Shown here one piece after another: positions 11,947 to 23,541 of a stretch of 64,000 nucleotides of DNA. Each line of letters starts with the position of its first letter. Within the stretch, counting starts at the first letter, position 1. This DNA is from Erythroxylum novogranatense (Eukaryota > Streptophyta > Magnoliopsida > Malpighiales > Erythroxylaceae), in assembly GCA_029891385.1 (NCBI GenBank), contig CM057227.1, positions 62,125,567-62,189,566 of the forward strand. The letters run 5' to 3'. Made by a program: the position numbers and the translations under genes. The notes beneath the pieces were generated by a model that saw nothing but the letters and a program-made list of their open reading frames with translations, was not told where the DNA came from and did no database searches.

Positions 11947-12124
11947 GGGTCTAGGTTGTGTATTGATGCAAGGAGACAGAGTGATAGCTTATGCTTCAAG
12001 GCAACTGAAGCAGTATGAGTTGAATTACCCGACTCATGATTTGGAGTTGGCAGCAGTGATCTTTGCCTTGAAGATTTGGAGGTATTATCTTTATGGGGTT
12101 CAGACGAGGATCTTTACTGATCAC
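11947..12124 (+). pseudogene. Middle part of element 1 RNase H
   Basis: This is the stretch of RNase H between the two copia insertions. It reads [41 protein letters not shown] (with the catalytic Glu) and ends IFTDH. The first five bases (GGGTC) are the duplicated target of element A and the last five (ATCAC) are the target of element B. The text continues at 21801 with HKSLKYL. Except for the two insertions the frame is open here. RNase H removes RNA from the RNA-DNA hybrid during replication. Confidence 0.9.
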
Positions 12125-12804
12125 TGTAGGAAAATCCCAGGATGTACATCACATGTACAAGGTGCGGAAAATAAAAATTTTTGTCGCCGGGACCTTCCCG
12201 AAGGCCAGGATCTATGTGTCGGTATGAAGACTCAAACCTGAATAGCCAATAGAGACTATCTCTAAAGGTATCCACGCAGAGATCAGAAAACCTAACCGGA
12301 CAAACCCTTTGATCCGGAATAGCTAGAACAGATTAAAGGCTGCTAGACCCTACCTCGTCCTTGGAGAGCTTGGACAACACGATAAAGGAGATGAAGAGAG
12401 GAAGCTCGATGATGAAGGAAGATGAAAAATCAAAGCTTAGGATTTAGAAACCCTTTCTTAAACCCTAAACCCACGATGATCACTCTCCTTTCATCTCTCC
12501 GTATGCCTTTCTCAAAGACAAAGAAGAGATCATCGATGCTCCTTGCTTTTGGAGAAAGAAACTCTTTCTTTCATCTAAAACCCAAGACCCACGAACATCT
12601 TCATCTTCATTTCATAAAATGAATTCTCTCTTACAACTCATACCACGACCACACACACCTTTTCACCTTTATATTTTTTTTCTTTAACTAATTAAAGACC
12701 ATTAAATGCTAAGTGATGAGTCATAGATCCACCTTAGGCTTTATATATATATATCTATATATAAAGCTAAAATGACAAGGCTCATTCTCCTTCATCCACG
12801 TTAA

Positions 12805-12839
<35 letters not shown>

Positions 12840-14231
12840 TATTTAATTAATTAATAATATATATATATGTATATTATTGTTTGAGGCGGTCCAAGAACAC
12901 TGGGTTTGGCCCCACGGCTCTCACGGCCCCTGATCAAACAAATTCCTAAACCTTTCTTAGCAATATCGATGTCGCGATCTCATCGGGACATATCCCAATC
13001 TCATCGGGATCCATTTAATCCTAATGCTCTCCATAATTGGATCTCTGTCCAATACTATTTTACAGATTCTCTAAAACACTCTTATGCGTGTGACCCTTTA
13101 GGCTCCCGGTTATGTTGGCCACTTAGATTAACAATTAATCTGAGCAAGTCATGAGCGGTATCTAGCAACACATCATGACCCCCAATTGACCGGAAAGTAA
13201 TTGGTTTGATGAATTCATCACGAACCAGATCACGAACCCTTCCATAGACAATTACCGTGCAATTCGTCCTTTCACCATCCTATACCCCACTTGGTTCTGA
13301 GTATGGTCAAAGTGTCAACTCTCACTAGATTGAGTCTAGCCCAAGTGATATTAGTTCCTGTCCAGGACTCATTACTTTATATGTCCATGAAGACACTCTT
13401 CATGACATAGTTATGCTTCGGCCGAAGACTTCAAGTAATGGTCCTCCTGACAAGAGGCCAGGGTATCTCTTCTGCTATTTCAGAAGTGGTGAATCCTTTA
13501 TTGGCTACTCAATTACCTTCGAATACCTCAAGCTGTACCCAATCACCACCCTATGAGCGACCTCTGGAAGGCAACAAGGAATGGAGTCAAAGCACAGAAT
13601 CAGTATCCAAGATATCCTTGAGTACCTCAAGTCTAAGGATACTTGCACCATTGCTATGATGAGATTATCACTGACATTTAAATAGAATATCCATGTGATG
13701 ATCTCATGAAAGGTCATCCAATGTACTTACTACCCTTAGTAAGCATCCACATGTCAAATCTAAATATCTCAATATTTACAGGTTCTGAGATCCACTGCTT
13801 GATCCAATCAAGGAATATGACATGTGCTAGTCTATCCGGATTAACGATGTCCAGTCTCATTAATCCTATGACTAGGGATAATTTAGATATTGACATAATT
13901 GCACATGATAGGAATCTCAGTAGTATGATCGCATCATAATTTCCTTCATGCTATGTCATATATCATGGACTTCATTAATTCGATTAAAGATCCATATCAA
14001 TTCATAAACGATGTTCATGAACATCAAATTAATGAAATATGCCTTTCTTTATTTATTCACAAAGTCTACACACGACTTTGAATAAAACGCGCTAAAGGGG
14101 ATTACCTTTAGGGCACAATATAAACAGTACCATCCTTGCATAAGTCTACTTACCCCATGTACAAGTCGACTTATCGGTACTGAATACGTGTAAGTCAACT
14201 TACACCATGTACAAGTCGACTTGCACTTACG
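12125..14231 (-). repeat. Element B 3' LTR
   Basis: It is 2107 bp and matches 19653-21800. Its last base is G instead of A (CTTACG against CTTACA), so the terminal CA/TG is lost at this end. Bases 12807-12868 are a TA-rich simple repeat whose length differs from the other copy. Bases 14127-14231 are the palindrome-bearing extension. Several one-base losses relative to its partner fall in CTG or CGGG contexts (12355, 12407, 12298). Confidence 0.92.
14127..14231 (-). repeat. LTR extension with GTCGAC palindromes, left copy
   Basis: The LTRs of C and D end where this segment starts (GGGCAC..TAAACA aligns with GGGCACTACTCTAACA). The added 105 bp hold AAGTCGACTT units and degenerate versions (AAGTCTACTT, AAGTCAACTT), the same palindrome found in the leader of this element at about 18340-18525. 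Confidence 0.8.
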
Positions 14232-14960
14232 AATCTCCCACTTGACCTAAAGCCAATCGCCTTAGTATCTAATACCATAAGCGAGTACATGAGAATCACA
14301 ATTCTCCTGTGATAATGGCCTTGTCAACGGATCAGCAACACTTTGCTCTGTGGGAATTCTCTCTATCAGGACATCATCTCGACGGATGATTTCCGAATCA
14401 GATGGAATCGGCGAGTACGGTCCGGATCAATGATGAGACCTTGATTCCTTTCCTCACAAGACTAGCCCCATTGTATCACAATACAATCCTATGGGCTCAT
14501 CACATTAGGAACCACATCAAGTTCAAGAATGAACTTCTTGATCCAAACCGCTTCCTCTGCGCATCTCATGCGGTAAAGTACTCTGCCTCGGTTGTTGAAT
14601 CGGCAGTTGTCTCCTGTCTGGAACTCTTTCCAACTGACCGCCGCGCTATTCAGAGTGAATGTATATATAACCTGATTGTGACTCAGAATCATCCTATCAG
14701 ATTAAATATTAGCATCTTTATGCCCGTTCACTTGGAGATTTCTATCTCCATAAATCAAGAAAACATCCTTAGTGCTTCGCAAGTACTTGAGGATATTCTT
14801 GACAGCCACCCAGTGACCTTCACCAGGATCCGATTGGTATATGCTCGTAACACTTGGAGCATATGATACATCGGGTCTCATACATAGCTATGCGTACATG
14901 ATAGATCCTACTGCAGATGCATTCGGGATCATTCTCATGCGCATCCTCTGATGGACTACT
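14232..14960 (-). pseudogene. RNase H remnant of element B
   Basis: Bases 14232-14252 hold the polypurine tract (AAGTGGGAGAT on -). RNase H follows in pieces: the frame 14489-14692 reads YTFTLNSAAVSWK and EAVWIKKFILEL, matching the C-terminal half of copia RNase H, with frameshifts on both sides. The region up to 14960 corresponds to the RT-RNase H connection (compare 52827-53252 in element D) but carries several indels. It is not functional. Confidence 0.8.
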
Positions 14961-14965
14961 CCATG

Positions 14966-16052
14966 CTAAACCTCTTTAGCATCTTGTCCATTTTGTCTAT
15001 GTACGCTGATTGTGAAAGACCAAGCAACATTTGATTTATTTCTATAAATCTTTATTGCTTTACCAAGGTCTTTCATGATAAATTGTTTGGACAACCAAAT
15101 CTTCACAGATTGTAGCATAGAGACATCGTTTCCTAGTAATAATATGTCATCTACATATAACACAAGGAATACGATTGCAGTCCCACGAACCTTCTTGTAC
15201 ACACAATGATCATCCGAATTTTGTGAGAAACCAAACTCTTTGATTGTCTCATCAAAACAGATATTCCAACTCTTGGATGCTTGTTTCAATCCATAAATGG
15301 ATTTCTGAAACTTGCATACCTTTTCGCCATCATAGGAGGTGAAGCCCTCAGGTTGTGTCATGTACACATCCTCGGATAGATTTCCTCTCAGGAGATCTGT
15401 CTTCACATCCACTTGCCATATCTCATACTCATAATGAGAGGGAATGGCTAGGAGTATCCTAATGGATTTAAGCATTGCTACTAGGTTGAAGGTCTCATCA
15501 TAGTCAACTCCTTGTCTGTGACGAAAACCCTTTGGCCATAAGTCTTACTTTATAGGTAATCAGATTACCATCCATGTCAATTTTTATTTTGAAAACCCCT
15601 TTGCACCCTGTGGGTTTTATTCCTTTAGGTGCAACGACCAAAGTCCATACTTGGTTTTCATACATGGAATCCATTTCAGATTTCATGGCACGGAGCCATG
15701 TGTCAGACTCTGAACTCTTCAGAACCTCTTCATAGGTAGCAGGCTCATCATATTCTATGAGCAATATGTCATTTTGTTCACTTACGAGAAATCCATATCT
15801 CTCGGGAATAGAGCGTATCCTACTTGACCTACGAACTTCGTGTGTAGTAGAAGGTTGAACTGTTACTTCATCTGAATGAGTGACAGTTTCAGGTTTAGGC
15901 AGTTGATCTGTGTTTGTTCGAGTATCTTGAACTTCTCCAAGTTCAACTTTGCTCCCACTGTCTTCTTGTAAAAGAAACTCTTTCTCTAAGAAAACAGCAT
16001 GCTTTGAAACAAACAACTTTTGTTCCTCAGCAAGGTAGAATTGATATCCCAT
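14966..16052 (-). pseudogene. Reverse transcriptase of element B
   Basis: There are two frames. 15504-16052 has the linker and RT start (PERYGFLVSEQND, YEEVLKSSES, MDSMYENQVWTLV, GNLITYKVRLMAKGF). It ends at a frameshift where FRQRQGVDYDETFSP should read. 14966-15475 continues with MLKSIRILLAI, EDVYMTQPEGF, KSIYGLKQASKSWN and the catalytic box LYVDDILLLGND (15146-15157). Length and motif order are those of copia RT. Compared with element D, GNL..FLNGNL has become LLRGNL and GCKWVF has become GCKGVF, so conserved positions have decayed as well. Confidence 0.88.
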
Positions 16053-16719
16053 GATATCCTACGAACAAACACTTGTCAGCTTTTACATCAAATGTAGCTG
16101 ACTGTGTCCGCTTCATATAAGCAGGACAACCCCAAACTTTCAGATGAGAAAGACAGGGATTTCTGTTAGTCCACATCTTATATGGAGTAACATCAACTGT
16201 CTTTGATGGAACTCTATTTAGCAAGTAAACAGCTGTCTCGAGCACATACCCTCAAAACTGTGCAAAACCTATCCTTAATCGCACCATGTCTAACAAGGTT
16301 CGATTTTTCCTTTCAGCCACACCATTATGCTGCGGGGTAAAAGGTGGAGTTCACTGAGATAAAATCCCATTATCTCTGAGATAACCCAAAACTTGTTGGT
16401 TTAAGTATTTCCCACCACGATCCGATCGCAATGGCTTAATACTTTTACCAAGTTGGTTTTCTACTTCATTTCTGAATTAGTTTGAACTTTTCAAATGCTT
16501 CAGATTTGTATCTCATCGACATCAGTACCGATATCGAGAATAATCAGCGATAAAGGCAATGAAGTAAAACAACCACTTTTGGCATGGATGGACATCGGAC
16601 CACATACATCTCAATGTATCAGGTCTAAAACTCCAATCACTCGTTCACCCTTTGCCTCAAAGGGTAACTTAGTCATCTTGCCTAATAAACAAGATTCACA
16701 TGTGTCATATGATTCATAA
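16053..16719 (-). pseudogene. Integrase remnant of element B
   Basis: The frame 16027-16245 has LLNRVPSKTVDVTPYKMWT, LKVWGCPAYMKRT and KCLFVGY, the integrase C-terminal region. Fragments of the catalytic core on - include HNGVAERK-type sequence near 16300-16330 (third acidic residue) and TLRSDRGG-like sequence near 16410-16440, all in shifted frames. The core cannot be translated as one piece. Confidence 0.8.
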
Positions 16720-17259
16720 TCAAATGACCCTAAACATCCACTTTTGGAGCTTAGCGATGTGTCTCTCATTTATATGGCCAAGGCGACAATGCCATAAGTA
16801 AGTTGAGTTTAAATTATCTCGATTATGTCTTTTCGAGTCATTGACATTCATAATTGGATGTAACATATCTAATATGTCAATTCTATTGCATAATGTACCA
16901 ATACCATAGAGCATTCCATTCGAACTAATAGAACAACTATTGCTACCAAAAGTCCAATGGAAATCAGCTCTATCTAAACAAGAACCAGACAATATGTTCT
17001 TTGTTAAAACAGGTACAAAATGACAATCATCCAATTTAAATACAAGCCCACTAGGGAGTGATAAGACATAAGTGTCTAAGGCCAATGTAGCAACACTTGC
17101 TTCATTACCTACACGAAGGTCAAGTTCTCCCTTTATGAGCTTTCTACTGTCCCTGAGGCCCTGCATATCATTGCATATGCGTGAGCCGGTTCACAAACGG
17201 TATCTAATACCCATATGTTGTGATCAGAAACGGTGTTAACCTCAATGACAAACATTAAT
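16720..17259 (-). pseudogene. Protease-adjacent linker and GAG-pre-integrase domain, element B
   Basis: The frame 16720-17166 (148 codons) holds KLDDCHFVPVLTKNILSGSCL, NGMLYGIGTL and STYLWHCRLGHINERHIAKL, the zinc domain in front of copia integrase. The final CXXC lies just past a stop near 16735. Upstream, 17170-17259 reads VSDHNIWVLDT, the place of the protease active site, where DTG/DSG would be expected. The C and D copies read the same (VLDTV), so the family appears to have VLDT followed by an altered residue. Confidence 0.8.
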
Positions 17260-17568
17260 GAAGCAGGTGAGGCATCTTATGTCTTCTTCTGCTTCAAGGA
17301 CTCCAGATAGACTTTACAGTTTTGCCTCCAGTGGCCAGTCTTGCCACAAGGGAAGCAAATTCCTTTTGGGGTAGACATTTTGGTTTTTCTTTTGGCTGCA
17401 CTTCCTACTTTCTGATCTCTATCAGAAACATCAACAACAAGTGGATCAGGAAGTGGAACATCTAGGACAAAGTCCAGTTCCTCAAATCTGAGATCAATTC
17501 TCAGATTTTTCAGCCTATCGAGAAAATTAAGTCCATAAGAGTGAGCGTTAATTCACACTGAAAGACAT
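17260..17568 (-). pseudogene. Internally deleted gag of element B
   Basis: The ATG at 17568 is followed by a start like that of C and D (SVN.RSL), but codon 7 is TAA and a further short deletion removes the TGPNF block. After LRIDLRFEELDFVLDVPLPDP the text passes directly to DQKVGSAAKRKTK and the CCHC knuckle CFPCGKTGHWRQNC (intact cysteines and histidine, about 17320-17361). The central Gag domain present in C is missing. The junction is the same as in D, which means the deletion was inherited, not made twice. Confidence 0.85.
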
Positions 17569-17758
17569 CTTCAACTAACCTAAAAGCGATAGAGAGAACG
17601 AATGCTAGAATAGAAATGCCTGCATGATCATAAGGACTTGAATGACATGCATATGGCTCCCACTAGTTTCTAAAAATCCATAACCCTCTTTACGAATCCA
17701 AAGAAAGTTATGACAAAATGTCCTAGTGAGTCGATATCCGACATTGCTAAGAATGACC

Positions 17759-18141
17759 TTGGGTTTGCCCAACAAGCCACTTCTTAGGTCAATCGGTAGG
17801 TATCAGTCATACCAATTGCATCATCGATAACCGACTTTGAGAATGACCTTGGGTTTGCCCAACAAGCCACCTTAAGTCTCGGGAGGTATCAGTCATACCA
17901 ATTACATCTTAGACACAACTATCGCCCAGTGCTATCAACTTGTTGATGTATGCACAAACATTGGGTTATCAACACTTGATGCGCCGTACATCTAATGTAC
18001 ACTACCCACTTTGCCCTCATCCACGTTGACCTTGAGTTTGCTCAACAAATCAACGCTTCCAGGAAAACTGACCCATTAATCAGAAAATCTTATTTTCATG
18101 GTTCGAACATATTTATATAGAGTGAGCTTGAGTTAGCCCAA
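17759..18141 (-). repeat. Four leader hairpins, element B
   Basis: On - the units read TTGGGCAAACCCAA, TTGGGCAAACCCAA, TTGAGCAAACTCAA and TTGGGCTAACTCAA. Each is a 5-bp stem with a 4-base loop inside a longer repeat (CTTGTTGRG...AAGGTCA). The third unit changes both partners of one pair (G-C to A-T), and the fourth has a G-U pair. Confidence 0.8.
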
Positions 18142-18339
18142 CAACCCAGCCCTATAAGAAGTCTGGTTCTTACCATATTAATGGAAGGCGTTAGTTTTCA
18201 TATTCCAAGGAGGGATTTCGAACTCTAGACTCCAAGCTAAAGGATTATAGTCGCCAGGACTATATGGAATGATTTAGGTTTCATCAATCACATTGAATCC
18301 ATCCTTATAATCATCCATCATCCAACATCCAACCTGAGC

Positions 18340-18525
18340 ATGTCACAAGTCGACTTACATAAGAATGCAAGTCGCCTTATGCTCCTGTGCTCCATCAAGT
18401 CGCCTTGTATCCTACAAGTCGACTTACGATCTGTCCCGTCATAAGTCGACTTACCAGTTGCACGTCGACTTATACTCCTGCTCCTGTACAAGTCGACTTG
18501 TTCTGATGTGCAAGTCGACTTATAC
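18340..18525 (-). repeat. GTCGAC palindrome array, element B leader
   Basis: There are about eight units of AAGTCGACTT or one-base variants (AAGTCGCCTT twice) within 186 bp, at irregular spacing of about 15-30 bp. The short open frame across it only reflects the repeats (KSTC and QVDL recurring in different frames). Confidence 0.85.
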
Positions 18526-19636
18526 AAAGAATTGCTAACAAATCGGCTAATTTCTCAATCCGTGCATTTCCAATTCACAATACCAATATACTGAGTATAT
18601 TGTCCTTTATATTGATGTGCTAATGAAACATTTTCATTGTATCATGCTTGCCATATAGTCATACTATACATGAAAATCTTGAAACAGATTAATACACTAT
18701 TAATCACTTAGAATTCCACATAATTCAAAAACATCAAATAATCACCTTAAGCATCTCTAGTTAGTCTACACACTATCAAAACTACTTCGGCACTTGTCAC
18801 AAAAATTTGTGACGGCCAAAACAATCAAGACAACGAAATATACTAACGAGACACTAATGTGACCTATTTGACATCTGAAAATTATTGGAAAACAAATTTC
18901 AAGAAATTTAGTTTGGCAAGCATACCACATCAAGATAACACATTTCTAATCACATTAAAATTGGTCCAAGGCATTGGAACTGAAAATTGCACATTCAATT
19001 ATGCCAAGCAAAACAGTCCTAGCAAGTTTCACAAAACTGCCAAGTTCTGGACATTGCTCTAAATAATCATTGAAACAATTTCAATAAATTCTGAGAAAAT
19101 TACACAGGTTACTAAATGTTCAGAAAATGCTTCATGAATTTTTTCAGGATTTATAGCCATCAAAAACTCAGTAAACCTACGCAACAAAACCGATTCAAAA
19201 TCTGTGTTCATCAACACAGCAATTCCCAACAGCATAGAATAAATTCGAAAATAAATAGAAAATCACCTTGAAAACATTTTTACATCCACATAGACATTCA
19301 CAAACATCTTAGGGACATGTAGGTGAAGGAAAATCCGAAAAGTTTTTTTTCTAGAATTTATTATCGAATTTATACTCATGCCTATTCACAGAATGTTTCA
19401 AAAAACAGCATCTGGAACCTTAGGGAAACAATTAGCAAAATCATACCAAATCAAATCGATAAATTCTCATCTTTCACAGACATATACTATAACATGTTAT
19501 GAACAATTATGGGCAGGAAAATTTCGAAAAACATATCTCTATATAGAATCGAAATTTGGACAGATCAGATGCATCAGCCACAAATTCAAATAGGAATTCT
19601 GACCTAGCTAGGGTTTTAGCTTCATACACGACACAA

Positions 19637-19652
19637 GTGGCTCTGATACCAC
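19637..19652 (-). other. Primer-binding site of element B
   Basis: On - it reads TGGTATCAGAGCCAC directly after the 5' LTR and one spacer base, the complement of the plant initiator-Met tRNA 3' end. Confidence 0.9.
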
Positions 19653-21800
19653 TGTAGGAAAATCCCAGGATGTACATCACATGTACAAGGTGCGGAAAAC
19701 AAAAATTTTTGTAGCCGGGACCTTCCCGAAGGCCAGGATCTATGTGTCGGTATGAAGACTCAAACCTGAATAGCCAATAGAGACTATCTCTAAAGGTATC
19801 CACGCAGAGATCAGAAAACCTAACCGGGACAAACCCCTTTGATCCGGGAATAGCTAGAACAGATTAAAGGCTGCTAGACCCTACCTCTGTCCTTGGAGAG
19901 CTTGGACAACACGATAAAGGAGATGAAGAGAGGAAGCTCTGATGATGAAGGAAGATGAAAAAATCAAAGCTTAGGATTTAGAAACCCTTTCTTAAACCCT
20001 AAACCCACGATGATCACTCTCCCTTTCATCTCTCCGTATGCCTTTCTCAAAGACAAAGAAGAGATCATCGTATGCTCCTTGCTTTTGGAGAAAGAAACTC
20101 TTTCTTTCATCTAAAAACCCAAGACCCACGAACATCTTCATCTTCATTTCATAAAATGAATTCCTCTCTTACAACTCATACCACGACCACACACACCTTT
20201 TCACCTTTATATTTTTTTTCTTTAACTAATTAAAGACCATTAAATGCTAAGTGATGAGTCATAGATCCACCTTAGGCTTTATATATATATATCTATATAT
20301 AAAGCTAAAATGACAAGGCTCATTCTCCTTCATCCACGTAAAGGCATATATATATATATATTAATTAATTATTTAATTAATTAATAATATATATATTAAT
20401 TAATTATTTAATTAATTAATAATATATATATATATGTATATTATTGCTGAGGCGGTCCAAATACACTGGGTCGGTCCTACTGGCTCGCCGAACTCGATCT
20501 TCAAACTTGACCTCAAAACCTTTCTTAGCAATATCGATGTCGCGATCTCATCGGGACATATCCCAATCTCATCGGGATCTATTTAATCCTAATGCTCTCC
20601 ATAATTGGATCTCTGTCCAATACTATTTTACAAATTCTCTGAAACACTCTTATGTGTGTGACCCTTTAGGCTCCCAGTTATGTTGGCCACTTAGATTAAC
20701 AATTAATATGAGCAAGTCATGAGCGGTATCTAGCAACACATCATGACCCCCAATTGACCGGAAAGTAATTGATTTGATGAATTCATCACGAACCAGATCA
20801 CGAACCCTTCCATAGACAATTACCGTGCAATTCGTCCTTTCACCATCCTATACCCCACTTGGTTCTGAGTATGGTCAAAGTGTCAACTCTCACTAGACTG
20901 AGTCTAGCCCAAGTGATATTAGTTCCTGTCCAGGACTCATTACTTTATATGTCCATGAAGACACTCTTCATGACATAGTTATGCTTCGGTCGAAGACTTC
21001 AAGTAATGGTCCTCCTGACAAGAGGCCAGGGTATCTCTTCTGCTATTTCAGAAGTGGTGAATCCTTTATTGGCTACTCAATTACCTTCGAATACCTCAAG
21101 TCGCACTCCAATCACCATCCTATGAGCGACCTCTGGAAGGCAACAAGGAATGGAGTCAAAGCACAGAATCAGTATCCAAGATATCCTTAAGTACCTCAAG
21201 TCTAAGGATACTTGCACCATTGCTATGATGAGATTATCACTGACATTTAAATAGAATATCCATGTGATGATCTCATGACAGGTCATCCAATGTACTTACT
21301 ACCCTTAGTAAGCATCCACATGTCAAATCTAAATATCTCAATATTTACAGATTCTGAGATCCACTGCTTGATCCAAGCAAGGAATATGACATGTGCTAGT
21401 CTATCCGGATTAACGATGTCCAGTCTCATTAATCCTATGACTAGGGATAATTTAGATATTGACATAATTGCACATGATAGGAATCTCAGTAGTATGATCG
21501 CATCATAATTTCCTTCATGCTATGTCATATATCATGGACTTCATTAATTCGATTAAAGATCCATATCAATTCATAAACGATGTTCATGAACATCAAATTA
21601 ATGAAATATGCCTTTCTTTATTTATTCACAAAGTCTGCACAGGACTTTGAATAAAACGCGCTAAAGGGGATTACCTTTAGGGCACAATATAAACAGTACC
21701 GTCCTTGCATAAGTCTACTTACCCCATGTACAAGTCGACTTATCGGTACTGAATACGTGTAAGTCGACTTACACCATGTACAAGTCGACTTGCACTTACA
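19653..21800 (-). repeat. Element B 5' LTR
   Basis: It is 2148 bp with TG...CA ends. The AT-rich block at 20345-20440 holds a 34-bp unit twice, where the 3' LTR has it once with a longer TA run. Bases 21696-21800 are the 105-bp palindrome-bearing extension, present in both LTRs and therefore carried by the active ancestor of this copy. Confidence 0.93.
21696..21800 (-). repeat. LTR extension with GTCGAC palindromes, right copy
   Basis: Four palindrome units (one degenerate, AAGTCTACTT) lie between the ancestral LTR edge at 21695 and the new edge at 21800. The last one ends nine bases from the tip, so the integrase end now includes leader-type repeat sequence. Confidence 0.82.
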
Positions 21801-23110
21801 ATCACAAGAGTCTCAAGTACTTACTGAGCCAGAAGGAATTGAATTTAAGACAGAGAAGGTGGATTGAGTTACTCAAGGACTATGATTTGTTGATTGAGTA
21901 CCACCCAGGCAAGGCGAATGTAGTGGCAGATGCCTTGAGCAGAAAGTCTTCTGTTGCCCATGTTCAGACAGTTTATCTTCCTTTATTGGAAGAGATGGCC
22001 AAGCTTAAGATAAGTTTGAAGCAGGAGGAACCAAATTGCCTCCTAGCTAATTTCAGAGTGAGGCCTATACTTCGGGAGAAGGTTAAGGAGTTGCAGGCAC
22101 AGGATGCAGATTTGAGCAAGCTTAGGGAGGAAATTCAGAATGGTAAGGTTTCTGAGGTAGTAGTGAGAGAGGATGGACTCATGACAGTGGGGGACAGACT
22201 TTGTATTCCAGATAGCAAGGAGGTTAAGGATGAGATTTTAGATGAGGCACACAATGCGCCTTATGCCATGCACCCGGGTAGCACCAGGATGTACAGAGAT
22301 TTGAGAGAGCATTTCTGGTGGAAGGGCATGAAGAGGGATGTAGCAGAGTATGTTAGTAAGTGTCTCGTGTGTCAGCAAGTCAAGGCTGAACACCAGGCGC
22401 CTTCAGGCAAGTTAAGGCCATTGTCCGTTCCTGAGTGGAAGTGGCAAAGAATAACCATGGATTTTTTGATGGGTTTGCCCAAGACTAGTAGGAAGCATGA
22501 TGCCATATGGGTTATTGTGGATAGGTTGACGAAGTCAGCCCATTTTCTGGCAATCAAGCAGACTGATTCGTTGCATGTGCTAGCCAGGAAGTACATTGAT
22601 GAAGTAGTGAGATTGCATGGAATTCCAGATTCCATAGTCTCTGACAGGGATCCTCGGTTCACTTCGAGATTTTGGGGAAGCTTGCAGGAAGCTTTAGGTA
22701 CTAAGTTGCATTTTAGTACGACATTTCACCCTCAGACGGATGGTCAATCTGAGAGGACCATTCGGACACTTGAGGGAATGCTCAGGGCATGTGTGTTGGA
22801 TTTCAAGGGAGCTTGGGATGAGCTTTTGCCATTGATCGAATTTGTTTACAATAATTCGTACCATTCGAGCATTCAGATGGCTCCATATAAGGCATTGTAT
22901 GGAAGGAGGTGTAGAACTCCAATATGTTGGGATGAAGAAGGAGAGAGGAAACTGATAGGACCAGAGTTGATTTAGATGACAGTGCACAAAGTCAATCTAG
23001 TTAAGCAGCTGCTTAAGGCAGCCCAAGATAGGATGAAGAGTTACACTGATGCTCATCGGAAGGAGATGGAATATGAAGTCGGCGAGAAGGTGTTCCTCAA
23101 GACGTCTCCT
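21801..23110 (+). pseudogene. End of RNase H and integrase of element 1
   Basis: After the duplicated ATCAC the frame resumes with [20 protein letters not shown] and the RNase H end ([14 protein letters not shown]). Integrase follows: zinc domain with His at 22250 and 22271 and CLVC at about 22365, catalytic Asp at 22460 (ITMDF), Asp at 22643 (VSDRDPRF), Glu at 22751 (DGQSERT). The spacing of 35 between the second Asp and Glu is canonical, so all catalytic residues survive. The frame is open to 22972, where TAG replaces a Gln codon. It continues in the same frame to another TAG at 23111, which stands where element 2 has Trp. The integrase would have inserted the cDNA. Confidence 0.92.
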
Positions 23111-23527
23111 TAGAAGGGAGTAATGAGGTTTAGCAAGAAAGGAAAGTTGAGTCCAAGGTATATGGGTCCTTATGAGATTCTTGAGAGGATCGGACCACTA
23201 GCTTACAGGTTGGCGTTACCGCCAGAGTTGTCTCAGATCCATGATGTCTTTCATGTTTCCATGCTGAGGAGGTACAGATCAGATCCTTCTCATGTCATTC
23301 AGGTTTCAGAGGTTCAGTTGAGAGACGACTTGGGTTATGAGGAAATTCCAGTAGCGATCTTGGACACAAAGGAAAAGGTCCTCAGAAACAAGACAGTTTA
23401 GCCAGTTAAGGTTCTGTGGAGGAACCATTCAGTGGAAGAAGCCACGTGGGAGCCCTTGGACGCTATGAAGGAGAAGTATCCAAGTCTTTTCGACGATTCA
23501 GGTAAATTTCAAGGACGAAATTTCTTT
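23111..23527 (+). pseudogene. Integrase C-terminus and chromodomain of element 1
   Basis: It continues the integrase frame: KGKLSPRYMGPYEILERIG, LPPELSQIHDVFHVSMLRRY (the conserved GPY/F module), then ILDTKEKVLRN and, after a TAG at 23399-23401, VKVLWRNHSVEEATWEP. This last part is the chromodomain-like tail that in chromoviruses steers integration to particular chromatin. Element 2 has a TAG at the same codon. The natural end is near 23527, two bases before the polypurine tract. Confidence 0.88.
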
Positions 23528-23528
23528 T

Positions 23529-23541
23529 AAGAGGGGAGAAA
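23529..23541 (+). other. Polypurine tract of element 1
   Basis: AAGAGGGGAGAAA lies directly before the TGTTGGGCCC start of the 3' LTR. It is the primer for plus-strand synthesis. Confidence 0.88.

Larger units (their letters stand above)
17569..19636 (-). other. Leader of element B with hairpin and palindrome arrays
   Basis: It is about 2.07 kb between primer site and gag. It has four hairpins (17759-17772, 17848-17861, 18032-18045, 18128-18141), then a GTCGAC palindrome array (about 18340-18525), then roughly 1.1 kb of AT-rich sequence (18530-19636) that aligns with the same part of C and D and has no coding features. The conserved order in three copies suggests the leader has a role in the RNA, such as packaging or translation control, but no function is shown by the sequence. 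Confidence 0.75.
12125..21800 (-). mobile_element. Element B: Ty1/copia retrotransposon with enlarged LTRs
   Basis: It is flanked by the perfect duplication ATCAC (12120-12124 and 21801-21805). The LTRs lie at 12125-14231 and 19653-21800. On - the order is 5' LTR, Met primer site, leader with hairpins and palindromes, gag, GAG-pre-integrase, integrase, RT, RNase H, polypurine tract, 3' LTR. It belongs to the same family as C and D by LTR, leader and coding sequence. It differs in a 105-bp extension at the outer edge of both LTRs. Coding frames are broken, and Gag lacks its centre. Confidence 0.93.

Noticed and set aside
18318..18527. Open frame across the palindrome array of element B as a peptide repeat gene
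   Set aside because: The KSTC/QVDL pattern is forced by the palindrome in different frames and is not kept in D.
22372..22987. Open frames on - opposite the element 1 integrase
   Set aside because: They are shadows of the integrase frame, whose catalytic residues are readable on +.
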